A stretch of DNA of 64,000 nucleotides from Pigmentiphaga humi (GTDB lineage Bacteria; Pseudomonadota; Gammaproteobacteria; Burkholderiales; Burkholderiaceae_B). Position numbers and translations under genes: made by a program. The stretch spans positions 1-64,000 of the forward strand of contig NZ_UWPJ01000029.1 in assembly GCF_900606115.1 (NCBI RefSeq). Direction: 5' to 3'. Below the pieces are notes generated by a model. The model saw nothing but the letters and a program-made list of their open reading frames with translations, did not search any database and was not told where the DNA came from. The stretch's first letter is position 1. Every line of letters starts with the position of its first letter. Below, in pieces: positions 1 through 8,832 of the stretch.

Positions 1-24
1 GCGTGGGGGTCTTTTTTCTTGTTT

Positions 25-1521
25 CTATTGTACGCGCAGCGTCTTGCCTATGCTGATCGAGGAGCCTTTCAGGCGGTTCAGCACGCGGAGCTGGTCGATG
101 GAGACGTTGTGTTGGCGCGCGATAGCGCTGAGGGTGTCGCCTTTGCGGACTTTGTAGGTGCGCACGGGAGCGGTCTTGGCGCGGCTGGGTACGGCGGCGC
201 GTACCGGCGTGGGGCCGGCGCTGGCCACCAGGGTGGGTTCGGGGGCGCCGCCGGCGGGCACCATCAGGATGTCGCCGGCGCTGATGCGCGAGCGCGGGCC
301 CAGGCCGTTGGCGCTGCGCAGGGTGGCGATGGTGGTGCCGTATTTCTTGGCCACGCTGGTCAGGGTTTCGCCGCGGCCGAGCTGGTGGGTGTGCCAGGAC
401 GACAGCGCGCCGTTGTGGGCGCGCAGATTGGCTTCGAAGATGCCGATCCGGTCGGCCGGCAGCAGCAGGGTGGGTTCGGTGCTGCCCAGGATGATGCCGC
501 GGTTGAACGAGGGGTTCAGCGCCTTGAATTCTTCCAGCGGCATTTCGGCCAGCTGGGCGGCCAGCTTGACGTCGATGTTGCGGCTCTTGGTGATGGTGAC
601 GAAGTAGGGCTGGTTGTCGATGACGGGCAGCGCGACGTTGTAGGCGGCCGGGTTGGCGATGATGTTCTTGATCGCCTGCAGCTTGGGGATGTAGTTGCGC
701 GTTTCGTCCGGCATGTCCAGCGACAGGTAGTCGGTGGGCTGGTTGCGCGCCAGGTTCTTGTCGATGGCGCGCTTGACCGAGCCTTCGCCCCAGTTGTAGG
801 AGGCCAGGGCCAGGTGCCAGTCGCCCTGGAAGTCGAACAGGTATTGCAGGTAGTCCAGCGCGGCCTTGGTGGAGGCGATGGGGTCGCGCCGCTCGTCGCG
901 CCACCAGTCCTGCTTCAGATTGAAGCCGCGTCCGGTGGAGGGAATGAATTGCCACAGCCCGGATGCCTGCGAGCGCGACAGCGCCCAGGGGTCGAACGAG
1001 CTTTCGACGAAGGGCAGCAGCGCCAATTCGCTGGGCATGCCGCGCTCGTCGATTTCCTCGATGATGTAGTAGAGATATTTACCGGCGCGGGTAGCGGTGC
1101 GCTGGAGGTAGTCGGGCCGCGCGGAATAGAAATTCTCCCATTCCTTGACCAGCGGCGTGTCGATGTTGGGGACGGCGAAGCTGCGGCGGATGCGGGTCCA
1201 GACGTCGTCGGGCTGGACGGTCAGGTCTACGGTTTCGGGAATCAGGCTGCCGTCGGCAGGCTGGACGGCCAGCGGCACGTCGAGCCGGTAGCCCGCCGGG
1301 GGCTGGGGCCGCTGGACCGGCGCCGCTGCCGGTGCCTGGGCCGTGACGGCCGGTGCCTGCGAGGCTGCGGCCGGGTCGGAGCCGTCTGCCGGGCGGTCGA
1401 GCGACGCGCATCCGGCCAGTGCCATGACGCAGGCGGCGGCCATGAATTTGAACGGAGAGGCTGGACGACCCTCGCGGACGCCCGCCCGCGCATTCCAGAC
1501 GCCGCGCAGGCGTAGTTGCAT
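25..1521 (-). CDS. mltD: Membrane-bound lytic murein transglycosylase D
   Basis: Cleaves the MurNAc-GlcNAc bond of peptidoglycan, releasing anhydromuropeptides, from the inner face of the outer membrane. The 498-residue product begins with a lipoprotein signal ending in a lipobox (LAGC), followed by a low-complexity Ala/Pro linker. The SLT domain lies around residues 140-290 and carries the catalytic Glu in LPFVESSFDP followed by SGLWQFIPSTG. Two C-terminal LysM repeats (GRGETLTSVAKKYG and RKGDTLSAIARQHN) bind glycan. The ATG at 1521 is chosen because it places the signal peptide at the N terminus; a longer frame upstream would only add a non-signal extension. It stands alone, separated by about 240 bases from gloB on the same strand. 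Confidence 0.93.
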   Translation of the reverse strand: MQLRLRGVWNARAGVREGRPASPFKFMAAACVMALAGCASLDRPADGSDPAAASQAPAVTAQAPAAAPVQRPQPPAGYRLDVPLAVQPADGSLIPETVDLTVQPDDVWTRIRRSFAVPNIDTPLVKEWENFYSARPDYLQRTATRAGKYLYYIIEEIDERGMPSELALLPFVESSFDPWALSRSQASGLWQFIPSTGRGFNLKQDWWRDERRDPIASTKAALDYLQYLFDFQGDWHLALASYNWGEGSVKRAIDKNLARNQPTDYLSLDMPDETRNYIPKLQAIKNIIANPAAYNVALPVIDNQPYFVTITKSRNIDVKLAAQLAEMPLEEFKALNPSFNRGIILGSTEPTLLLPADRIGIFEANLRAHNGALSSWHTHQLGRGETLTSVAKKYGTTIATLRSANGLGPRSRISAGDILMVPAGGAPEPTLVASAGPTPVRAAVPSRAKTAPVRTYKVRKGDTLSAIARQHNVSIDQLRVLNRLKGSSISIGKTLRVQ

Positions 1522-1764
1522 AGTCTTGTCCTTGACCACATGCCTGGCTGGGCCTCCTCCCAAGGAAGGGGCTCAGCCAGGCAGTTTCGATTCAGTATTG
1601 CGGGCGCGGCCGGCGGCCTGGAGAGATGGCCGGGAGTGGGCAGGCGCACCGTGCATTTAGCGCGGCATAGTACGAATTGCCGGCCCGCGCCGTCAACCCG
1701 CTTTTACAAATTCGACGCTGTTACGGGCCAATGCACGCAAAAGAAAGCAAGATGTTGCTACGGT

Positions 1765-2598
1765 TCAGCGAAAGTCGTTTTTCCACTGGCGCAGTGCCGC
1801 GAACACCCCGGTTTCGTCCGCCAGCGGCTTGCCGGCATGGGCGGCCGCAGCGGCCGCCACCTCGGGCACGGCGGTGCGCAGGAAGGGATTGACCTGGCGC
1901 TCCAGGTCCAGCGTCGTGGGCACCGTGGGCTCGCCCTGGTCGCGCAATTGGCGAGCTTGCTGGTGCCAGATGCGCAGCGCGGCATTGTCGGGTTCCACGG
2001 CGGCGGCCCAGGCCAGGTTGGACAGCGTGTATTCGTGCGCGCAGTAGATCCGGGTACGGGCAGGCAGGGCGGCCAGCTTGTCCAGGGATTCCTTCATTTG
2101 CGCCGGCGTGCCTTCGAACAGCCGTCCACAGCCCGCGGCGAACAAGGTGTCGCCGCAGAACACCAGCGGCTCCACCCCGGCGGCGCGGCCCGCGTAGGCG
2201 ATGTGTCCGGCGGTGTGGCCCGGCACGTCCAGCACTTCAAGGTCCAGGTCGAGTTCGGGCAGCGTCAGGCGGTCGCCCTGGCCCAGCCGCCGGTCGCAAT
2301 GCGGCAGTTTCTCGTTGGCGGGGCCGAATACCGTGGCGCCGGTGCGCTCGACCAGCTCCAGCACACCGCCGACATGGTCCTTGTGGTGATGTGTCAGTAG
2401 AATGGCCCGGAGCTGCAAGCGTTGTTGCTGCAGCGCGGCCAGCACCGGCGCGGCATCGCCCGGGTCCACCACCGCCGCCAGCGAACCCTGCCGCACCAGC
2501 CACAGGTAGTTGTCGTTGAAAGCGGGGAGGCCGGTGATGGCAGGCCCATCCCCTGCGCGTTGCGTGCGCCGCGTGTTTTGTTTCACCGAGTCTTTCAT
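1765..2598 (-). CDS. gloB: Hydroxyacylglutathione hydrolase (glyoxalase II)
   Basis: Hydrolyses S-lactoylglutathione to D-lactate and glutathione, the second step of methylglyoxal detoxification in the cytoplasm. The 277-residue product has the metallo-beta-lactamase fold, with the binuclear metal motif THHHKDHVGG and later ligands in VPGHTAGH, FCGDTLF and YCAHEYT. The conserved family opening (ITGLPAFNDNYLWLV) starts about residue 22, so the first 20 residues are either an extension or an over-long start. The ATG at 2598 lies within the same CATG that can start the divergent methyltransferase gene, so there is no intergenic space between them. Confidence 0.93.
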   Translation of the reverse strand: MKDSVKQNTRRTQRAGDGPAITGLPAFNDNYLWLVRQGSLAAVVDPGDAAPVLAALQQQRLQLRAILLTHHHKDHVGGVLELVERTGATVFGPANEKLPHCDRRLGQGDRLTLPELDLDLEVLDVPGHTAGHIAYAGRAAGVEPLVFCGDTLFAAGCGRLFEGTPAQMKESLDKLAALPARTRIYCAHEYTLSNLAWAAAVEPDNAALRIWHQQARQLRDQGEPTVPTTLDLERQVNPFLRTAVPEVAAAAAAHAGKPLADETGVFAALRQWKNDFR

Positions 2599-3379
2599 GT
2601 CGATGCTGCCTGACGTCCAGAATGCTCCTATTGTAGAACTGGCCGAGTGGCTGGAGACGGCCCCCGGACGCTATGCCCTGGAATGGGAGCAGGCCCGGCT
2701 GGACGATGCCGTATCGGACGTATTCGGCTTTCATGCGATGCAGGCAGGCCTGCCGCAGCTCGACGCGCTGCGCGCCAACCGCATGCCGTTCAAGGGCTAC
2801 GTGGGTCCAGCCCGGCCCGCCGTGCCGCTGCGCTCGCGCTGGAATGCCTTCGTGCAGGCCGAACTGGATGCCTTGCCGTTCGAGACGCAGAGCCTGGACC
2901 TGCTGGTGCTGCCCCATACGCTGGAGTATTCGGCCGATCCCCATCGCGTTCTGCGCGAGGCCGAGCGGGTGCTCATTCCCGAGGGACGGCTGGTGATTAC
3001 CGGCTTCAACCCATGGAGCCTGTGGGGGCGCCTGCCGGGCCAAAGCCGGCCTTTCCTGCCCGGGAGCGTCCAGCCGCTTTCGCCCGTCCGTCTCAAGGAT
3101 TGGCTCAAGCTGCTGTCGTTCGAGGTCGACCAGGGGCGCTTCGGCGCCTACGTGCCGGCCTGCCGCACCGAGAAATGGCTGCGGCGCTATGCATTCATGG
3201 AGCGCGCGGGCGCGCGGTGGTGGCCGGTTTGCGGCGGCCTCTATGTCGTGGCCGCCATCAAGCGCACGGCCACGCTGAGGCTGATCGGCCCGTCCTGGAA
3301 GAAGGCCAAGGCCCCGCCGCGCGCCGCAGTGGTCGCGGCGCCCCGCACAGGCTTGCATCACGGCCGAGACGCCGCTTGA
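2597..3379 (+). CDS. Class I SAM-dependent methyltransferase (Methyltransf_11 type)
   Basis: A 260-residue cytoplasmic protein of the methyltransferase family that is commonly encoded beside gloB in proteobacteria; its substrate is unknown. The recognisable core is the segment around residues 95-140, including SLDLLVLPHTLEYSADPHRV, then a strand with LIPEGRLVITGFNPWS, which is the typical motif II-III region. The N-terminal glycine-rich SAM loop is weak, as is usual in this subgroup. Two ATGs are possible, 2597 and 2603. The gene is divergent from gloB and the possible start codons overlap. Confidence 0.75.
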   Translation: MSMLPDVQNAPIVELAEWLETAPGRYALEWEQARLDDAVSDVFGFHAMQAGLPQLDALRANRMPFKGYVGPARPAVPLRSRWNAFVQAELDALPFETQSLDLLVLPHTLEYSADPHRVLREAERVLIPEGRLVITGFNPWSLWGRLPGQSRPFLPGSVQPLSPVRLKDWLKLLSFEVDQGRFGAYVPACRTEKWLRRYAFMERAGARWWPVCGGLYVVAAIKRTATLRLIGPSWKKAKAPPRAAVVAAPRTGLHHGRDAA

Positions 3380-3557
3380 GCACCGGGCAGTCCGGAGCGC
3401 TGCCTATGCGCCGAGCTTCGAGCCGGCCACCGTCGGCGCGAAACAATTTTTGTCGTTACCGCGCGGCCGAGAACGTCAGATCGTGCTCAAAAACCGGCAT
3501 GCCGATGCTACAGTGAGCGGGATACACCTTGTTGCCCTTTTCCCCCTTTCCCCCAAC

Positions 3558-4658
3558 ATGCAAAAGAATTCGATAGTGCTCGCTGTCGTCGTCGCGCTCG
3601 CCGTGGGAGCGGGTGCCGGCTATTACTCGTCGCGCCTGGCCGGACATGGCTCCTCCGAAGGGGGCGGTTCGCGCGCCGCGGAAGGGGAGAAGAACGCGCC
3701 CCAGGCCATCCTGGTCGAGGCCCAGAAGGTCGCCAAGCGGCCGTTCGAACGGGGCATCACGGCGGTCGGCAGCCTGCGCTCGGACGAGTCCGTCACGCTG
3801 CGGCCCGAAGTGGCCGGGCGCATCAGCGAGATCCGCTTCACCGAAGGCCAGCGCGTGCAGAAAGGGCAGGTGCTGATCCGGCTCGACGACTCCGTGCCGC
3901 GCGCGGAGTTCGAGCAGGCCAAGGCCAATTTCTCGCTGGCCAAGAGCAATTACGACCGCTCCATCGAACTGCAGCAGAAAGGCTTCATCAGCAAGCAGGC
4001 CAAGGACGAGGCCGACAACGCCATGAAAGTCCAGCAGGCCGCCATGGTGCTGGCGCAGGTCCGCCTGGACAAGAACGAGATCCGCGCCCCCTTCGGCGGC
4101 GTCATCGGCCTGCGCAACGTATCGGTGGGCGACTACGTCGGCGTCGGGGCGGACCTCGTGGCGCTCGAGGCCATCGATCCGCTGAAGGTCGATTTCCGCA
4201 TCCCCGAGATCTACCTGTCGCAGATCCGCACCGGCCAGACGCTGCAGGTATCGCTGGATGCGATGCCCGACCGCAGCTTCGGCGGCGCGGTGTACGCCAT
4301 CAGTCCGCTGATCGACGCCGCGGGGCGCGCCATCGTCATGCGCGCCCAGGTCAAGAATCCCAGCGGCCAGCTGCGTCCCGGCATGTTCGCGCGGGTGAGG
4401 CTGATCCTGGACACGCCGGCCCAGGCGCTCGCGGTGCCCGAGGCCGCGCTGGCGCCGGTGGGCGACGACCAGTTCGTGTTCCGCGTGAACAACGGCAAGG
4501 CCGAGCGCGTGCAGGTCACGGTCGGCCAGCGCCAGGAAGGCATGGTCGAGATCGTCTCCGGCCTGGCCGAGGGCGACCTGGTGGTCGTGGCCGGGATGCA
4601 CAAGCTGCGCGACGGCGTGCCGGTGAAATTCGCCGGCGCTGCCGGTTCGACGCTCTGA
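3558..4658 (+). CDS. RND efflux periplasmic adaptor (membrane fusion protein)
   Basis: Links an inner-membrane RND pump to an outer-membrane channel. The 366-residue product has an N-terminal signal/anchor (residues 5-22), a barrel-sandwich half-motif (TLRPEVAGRISEIRFTEGQ), a central coiled-coil hairpin rich in Lys/Glu/Gln (about residues 110-170), the second half-motif (IRAPFGGVIGLRNVSVGDYV) and a beta-barrel plus membrane-proximal domain. The ATG at 3558 puts the hydrophobic segment at the N terminus. The RND pump gene starts 10 bases after its stop, so the two are co-transcribed. Confidence 0.9.
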   Translation: MQKNSIVLAVVVALAVGAGAGYYSSRLAGHGSSEGGGSRAAEGEKNAPQAILVEAQKVAKRPFERGITAVGSLRSDESVTLRPEVAGRISEIRFTEGQRVQKGQVLIRLDDSVPRAEFEQAKANFSLAKSNYDRSIELQQKGFISKQAKDEADNAMKVQQAAMVLAQVRLDKNEIRAPFGGVIGLRNVSVGDYVGVGADLVALEAIDPLKVDFRIPEIYLSQIRTGQTLQVSLDAMPDRSFGGAVYAISPLIDAAGRAIVMRAQVKNPSGQLRPGMFARVRLILDTPAQALAVPEAALAPVGDDQFVFRVNNGKAERVQVTVGQRQEGMVEIVSGLAEGDLVVVAGMHKLRDGVPVKFAGAAGSTL

Positions 4659-4668
4659 GGGCCGCGCC

Positions 4669-7600
4669 ATGGTCTTGTCCGAAGTCTGTATCAAGCGCCC
4701 GGTCTTCGCGACGGTGCTGTCGCTGCTGCTCGTGCTGGTCGGGCTGATCTCGTATTCGCGCCTGAGCGTACGCGAGTATCCCCAGATCGACGAACCGGTC
4801 GTTTCGGTCGGCACGGTCTACAAGGGGGCGTCGGCCGAGGTCATCGAATCGCAGATCACCAAGGTGCTCGAGGATTCCCTCTCCGGGATCGAGGGCGTGG
4901 AGGTCATGACCTCCACCAGCCGTTCCGAGCGCAGCAACATCAACGTGCGCTTCCGCCTGTCGGTCTCGCCCGACTCCGCCGCCGCCGACGTGCGCGACAA
5001 GGTGGCGCGGGTGCGCGGCCGCCTGCCCGACGAAATCGACGAGCCCATCATCGCCAAGGTCGAGGCCGATTCCCAGCCGGTGCTGTACCTGGCGGTCGAG
5101 TCCGGCTCGCTGTCGCCGATGGAGACCTCGGACTACATCAACCGCTTCATCAAGCCGCGCCTGTCGGTGCTGCCGGGCGCGGCCGAGGTCCGGGTGTTCG
5201 GCGAGCGCCTGCCCGCCATGCGCATCAACGTGGACCGCGGCAAACTGGCCGCCTACCGCCTGACGGTGCAGGACGTGGAAGACGCGCTGCGCAAGCAGAA
5301 CGTCGAGATTCCCTCGGGGCGGATCGAGTCGCGCGCGCGCGAGTTCTCGGTCGTGGCCGCCACCGACTTGCGCACCAAGGAACAGTTCGAAAGCGTCATC
5401 ATCGCCAACGTCGGCGGCTACAGCGTGCGCATCGGCGACGTCGCCACCGTCGGCCTGGGACCGGTGGACGAGCGCGTCACCTCGCGCTTCAACGGCAGGC
5501 CCGCGCTCAACATCGGCGTGATCAAGCAGTCCACCGCCAATCCCCTGGACCTCTCCAGGGCGGTGCGGACCGAGATGGAAGAGCTCAACGCCACGCTGCC
5601 CAGCGGCATGAAGCTCAACATGGCCTACGACACCTCGGTGTTCATCGAGAAGTCGATCGACTCGGTGTTCCACACCATAGGCGAGGCCATCCTGCTGGTG
5701 GTGCTGGTGATCTTCCTGTTCCTGCGCAACCTGCGCGCCAGCCTGATCCCCATCGTCACCATCCCGGTGTCGCTGATCGGCGCCTGCACGCTGATGTACG
5801 CCTTCGGCTTCTCGATCAACACGCTGACGCTGCTGGCCATGGTGCTGGCCATCGGCCTGGTGGTGGACGACGCCATCGTGGTGCTGGAGAACATCTACCG
5901 CCATATCGAGGAAGGCAAGTCGCGCATGCAGGCGGCGCTGATCGGCTCGCGCGAGATCGGCTTCGCGGTGGTGGCGATGACGCTGACGCTGGTCACCGTC
6001 TATGCGCCGCTGGCCTTCGCCACCGGCCGCACCGGGCGCCTGTTCATCGAGTTCGCGCTGGCGCTGGCCGGCGCGGTGCTGGTGTCCGGCTTCGTCGCGC
6101 TGACGCTGACGCCCATGATGTGCTCGCTGATGCTGCGCCACCAGACTTCGCACGGCCGCCTCTACAACGCCATCGAGCGCGCGCTCATGGCCCTGACCAA
6201 CGGCTATCGGCGCGCGCTCGGCGCGGCGCTGGCGTACCGCGGCTGGGTGGTGGCGCTGGGCGTGCTCGTCGGCGCCTGCAGCGTCCCGCTGTTCCAGAAC
6301 ATCAAGAGCGAGCTGTCGCCGGTGGAAGACCGCGGGGTCATCTACGGCCGCGTGGTCTCGCCGCAGGGCGCCACGGTCGGCTACACCACCAGCTACCTGG
6401 AGCGGATGGAAGAAATCTACAAAGACATTCCCGAGATGGCCGCCTACCAGGCCGTCGCCGGTTTCCCCATCGTGACCGAGGGCAACGCCGTGCTGCGGCT
6501 CAAGCCCTGGGAAGAGCGCACCCGTTCGCAGCAGGAGATCGCCCGCTCGCTGCAGCCGCGCTTCGCCACGCTCCCCGGGGTGCAGGCCTTCGCCACCAAT
6601 CCGCCGTCGCTGGGCCAGTCGCCGCGTTCCTGGCCCATCGAGTTCGTCATCATGAGCCAGGTGTCCTACCAGGAACTGTCCGCCATGACGGACACCTTCC
6701 TGGCCGAGCTGGCCAAGTACCCCGGCGTGCAGAACGTGCAGACCGACCTGCGCCTGAACACGCCCGAATTGCGCGTCCAGGTCAACCGCGACAAGCTGGC
6801 CGACGTCGGCGTGGACGTCGACCGCGTGGGCCGCACGCTCGAATCCATGCTCGGCGGCCGCCAGGTCACGCGCTTCAAGGACAGCGGCGAGCAATACGAC
6901 GTGCTCGTGCAGGTGGTGCCGCGCGACCGCTCCAATCCCAACGACATCTCCGACATCTACGTGCGCGTGCGCGGCAACGAGATGGTGCAGCTGGCCAACC
7001 TGCTGTCGGTGAAAGAGGGCGTGTCGCCGCAGACGCTGAACCACTTCAACCGGATGCGCTCAGTCACGGTCACGGCCGCCGTCGCGCCCGGCTATGCACT
7101 GGGCGAGGCCCTGGACGCGATGTACGGCATCGCCGACCGGGTCCTGCCGGCTTCGGCCCAGACCGACCTGAACGGCCAGTCGCGCGAATTCCGCGATTCC
7201 GCGGGCAGCATCTATCTGGTGTTCGCGATGGCCGTGGCCTTCATCTACCTGGTGCTGGCCGCGCAATTCGAAAGCTGGCGCAATCCTTTCATCATCATGC
7301 TGTCGGTGCCCCTGTCCATGACCGGCGCGCTGCTGGCGCTATGGTTCTCGGGCGGCACGCTGTCGATCTACAGCCAGATCGGCCTGATCACGCTGGTGGG
7401 CCTGATCACCAAACACGGCATCCTGATCGTCGAGTTCGCCAACCAGCTGCGCGACGAAGGCAAGGAGCTGCTCGAGGCCGTCTCCGAGGCCAGCGTCCTG
7501 CGCCTGCGTCCCATCCTGATGACCACCGGCGCCATGGTGCTGGGCGCCGTTCCGCTGGCCACGGCAGTCGGCGCGGGCGCCGAATCGCGCACCCAGATAG

Positions 7601-7776
7601 GCTGGGTCATCGTCGGCGGCATGAGCCTGGGCACCTTCCTGACCCTGTTCGTCGTTCCGTGCGTCTACGCCCTCGTCGCGGGCAAGCGCAAACGTCCGCT
7701 GCCGGTCGGCGAGCACGCGCTCGAACCCGGTCCGCACGGCGCGCCGCCGGCGCCGACGCCCGAGACGGTGGGGTAG
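4669..7776 (+). CDS. RND multidrug efflux pump, HAE1 family inner-membrane subunit
   Basis: A proton-driven exporter of drugs or other amphiphiles, 1035 residues, the normal length for AcrB-type pumps. It shows the N-terminal segment (CIKRPVFATVLSLLLVLVGL), a first periplasmic loop, the TM4 proton-relay motif GLVVDDAIVVLENIYRH, a second periplasmic loop and a duplicated C-terminal membrane half with GLITKHGILIVEFANQLRDEG and LRPILMTTGAMVLGAVPLA. It follows its adaptor closely. No outer-membrane factor gene is next to it, so the complex presumably recruits a channel encoded elsewhere. The substrate cannot be assigned. Confidence 0.93.
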   Translation: MVLSEVCIKRPVFATVLSLLLVLVGLISYSRLSVREYPQIDEPVVSVGTVYKGASAEVIESQITKVLEDSLSGIEGVEVMTSTSRSERSNINVRFRLSVSPDSAAADVRDKVARVRGRLPDEIDEPIIAKVEADSQPVLYLAVESGSLSPMETSDYINRFIKPRLSVLPGAAEVRVFGERLPAMRINVDRGKLAAYRLTVQDVEDALRKQNVEIPSGRIESRAREFSVVAATDLRTKEQFESVIIANVGGYSVRIGDVATVGLGPVDERVTSRFNGRPALNIGVIKQSTANPLDLSRAVRTEMEELNATLPSGMKLNMAYDTSVFIEKSIDSVFHTIGEAILLVVLVIFLFLRNLRASLIPIVTIPVSLIGACTLMYAFGFSINTLTLLAMVLAIGLVVDDAIVVLENIYRHIEEGKSRMQAALIGSREIGFAVVAMTLTLVTVYAPLAFATGRTGRLFIEFALALAGAVLVSGFVALTLTPMMCSLMLRHQTSHGRLYNAIERALMALTNGYRRALGAALAYRGWVVALGVLVGACSVPLFQNIKSELSPVEDRGVIYGRVVSPQGATVGYTTSYLERMEEIYKDIPEMAAYQAVAGFPIVTEGNAVLRLKPWEERTRSQQEIARSLQPRFATLPGVQAFATNPPSLGQSPRSWPIEFVIMSQVSYQELSAMTDTFLAELAKYPGVQNVQTDLRLNTPELRVQVNRDKLADVGVDVDRVGRTLESMLGGRQVTRFKDSGEQYDVLVQVVPRDRSNPNDISDIYVRVRGNEMVQLANLLSVKEGVSPQTLNHFNRMRSVTVTAAVAPGYALGEALDAMYGIADRVLPASAQTDLNGQSREFRDSAGSIYLVFAMAVAFIYLVLAAQFESWRNPFIIMLSVPLSMTGALLALWFSGGTLSIYSQIGLITLVGLITKHGILIVEFANQLRDEGKELLEAVSEASVLRLRPILMTTGAMVLGAVPLATAVGAGAESRTQIGWVIVGGMSLGTFLTLFVVPCVYALVAGKRKRPLPVGEHALEPGPHGAPPAPTPETVG

Positions 7777-7787
7777 CGCGCACCCAA

Positions 7788-7815
7788 CGTCGGAATCGGC
7801 CGGCCGATTCCGACG
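7788..7815. repeat. Perfect 28-bp palindrome downstream of the RND pump
   Basis: Two 14-base halves (CGTCGGAATCGGCC and its exact complement) meet without a spacer between the RND stop and dnaQ. In RNA it would fold to a hairpin with a minimal loop. There is no T-run after it, so it is not a classical intrinsic terminator; it may act as a Rho-associated or attenuating hairpin at the end of the efflux operon. Confidence 0.55.
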
Positions 7816-7875
7816 GCGCCTTCCCAAATACCCTAAACTTGAGGGCCGTCGCAATCTTTACTGTGGTGCCACCTC

Positions 7876-8595
7876 ATGCGCTATGTCGTCCTGGATACTG
7901 AAACCACCGGCCTCGATCCTCAGCAAGGGCATCGCGTCATCGAAATCGGCTGCGTGGAGATCGCCAACCGCCGGGTCACGCAGCGCCACTTCCATACCTA
8001 CCTGAACCCGGACCGCGACAGCGATCCCGGCGCGCTGGAAGTACACGGCCTGACCACCGAGTTCCTGTCCGACAAGCCGCGTTTCGAAGACAAGGTCGAC
8101 GAATTCCTGGATTTCATCCAGGACGGCCACGTCATCATCCACAATGCCGAGTTCGACATCCGTTTCCTGAACGCCGAACTGGCCCGCCTGCAGCGCGGCA
8201 ACTTCCGCAGCAGATGCCTGGGCGTGGTCGATTCGCTGCTGCATGCCCGCGAACTGCACCCGGGCAAGCGCAATTCGCTCGATTCGCTGTGCGACCGCTA
8301 CGGCATCTCCAATGCCCACCGGGTGCTGCACGGCGCCTTGCTCGATTCGGAACTGCTGGCGGAAGTCTGGCTGGCCATGACCCGCGGCCAGGACAGCCTG
8401 ATGATGGACCTGGATGAAACGAGCGGAATGGCCACGGCCAGCTTCGGCGCCTTCGATCCCTCGGTCCTGGCGCTGGCCGCCCTGGACGAGGCCGACCGCG
8501 CTGCGCATGCCGCCTACCTGGCCGGGCTGGACAAAGAATCCAAAGGCCAGACGCTGTGGCGCAAATGGGAGCCGCTTCCTACCGCAGCGGAATAA
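7876..8595 (+). CDS. dnaQ: DNA polymerase III epsilon subunit, 3'-5' proofreading exonuclease
   Basis: Proofreading subunit of the replicative polymerase. The 239-residue product has the DEDDh exonuclease fold: ExoI as VLDTETTGLDP (Asp7, Glu9), ExoII as HNAEFDIRFLNAEL, and ExoIII with the catalytic His and Asp in HRVLHGALLDSELL. The C-terminal tail is where the alpha subunit binds in E. coli. The gene is monocistronic in appearance and is followed after 58 bases by tRNA-Val. Confidence 0.95.
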   Translation: MRYVVLDTETTGLDPQQGHRVIEIGCVEIANRRVTQRHFHTYLNPDRDSDPGALEVHGLTTEFLSDKPRFEDKVDEFLDFIQDGHVIIHNAEFDIRFLNAELARLQRGNFRSRCLGVVDSLLHARELHPGKRNSLDSLCDRYGISNAHRVLHGALLDSELLAEVWLAMTRGQDSLMMDLDETSGMATASFGAFDPSVLALAALDEADRAAHAAYLAGLDKESKGQTLWRKWEPLPTAAE

Positions 8596-8653
8596 TTGTG
8601 TTATAGTCATGGGCTGTCGCAGCGAATGCTGCACAGACCGAGGCACAAACTTC

Positions 8654-8728
8654 GGGCGGTTAGCTCAGTGGTAGAGCACTGCCTTCACACGGCAGGGGTC
8701 ACAAGTTCGAAACTTGTACCGCCCACCA
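8654..8728 (+). tRNA. tRNA-Val (anticodon CAC)
   Basis: A 75-base cloverleaf: acceptor GGGCGGT pairs with ACCGCCC, the D arm has AGTGGTA in its loop, the anticodon stem CTGCC/GGCAG encloses loop TTCACAC (anticodon CAC), the T arm is ACAAG-TTCGAAA-CTTGT, and CCA is encoded. A possible -10 hexamer TATAGT is at 8602-8607. A strong terminator follows at once, so it is transcribed as a single tRNA. Confidence 0.96.
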
Positions 8729-8736
8729 GAATATTC

Positions 8737-8770
8737 GAAAAAAGGCACTTCTACGGAAGTGCCTTTTTTT
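8737..8770 (+). terminator. Rho-independent terminator of tRNA-Val
   Basis: GGCACTT (8744-8750) pairs with AAGTGCC (8757-8763) around a six-base loop, and the arms are flanked by an A-run and a run of seven Ts. The A/T symmetry means that it could also work for transcripts arriving on the minus strand. Confidence 0.9.
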
Positions 8771-8832
8771 CGTTTTGGGACCGGCATTCGCGTCAATCGT
8801 CTTCGATCATCCAGGCCCGCGCTGTTCTCGGA

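Noticed and set aside
4516-7044. A very long open frame on the minus strand opposite the RND pump
   Set aside because: It is His/Arg/Gly-rich with no domain signature, and mirrors the codon bias of the high-G+C pump gene. It is a compositional artefact.
6120-7901. A second plus-strand frame overlapping the RND gene in another phase
   Set aside because: The Arg/Pro/Gly-rich translation is typical of frame-shifted high-G+C coding sequence and lacks family similarity.
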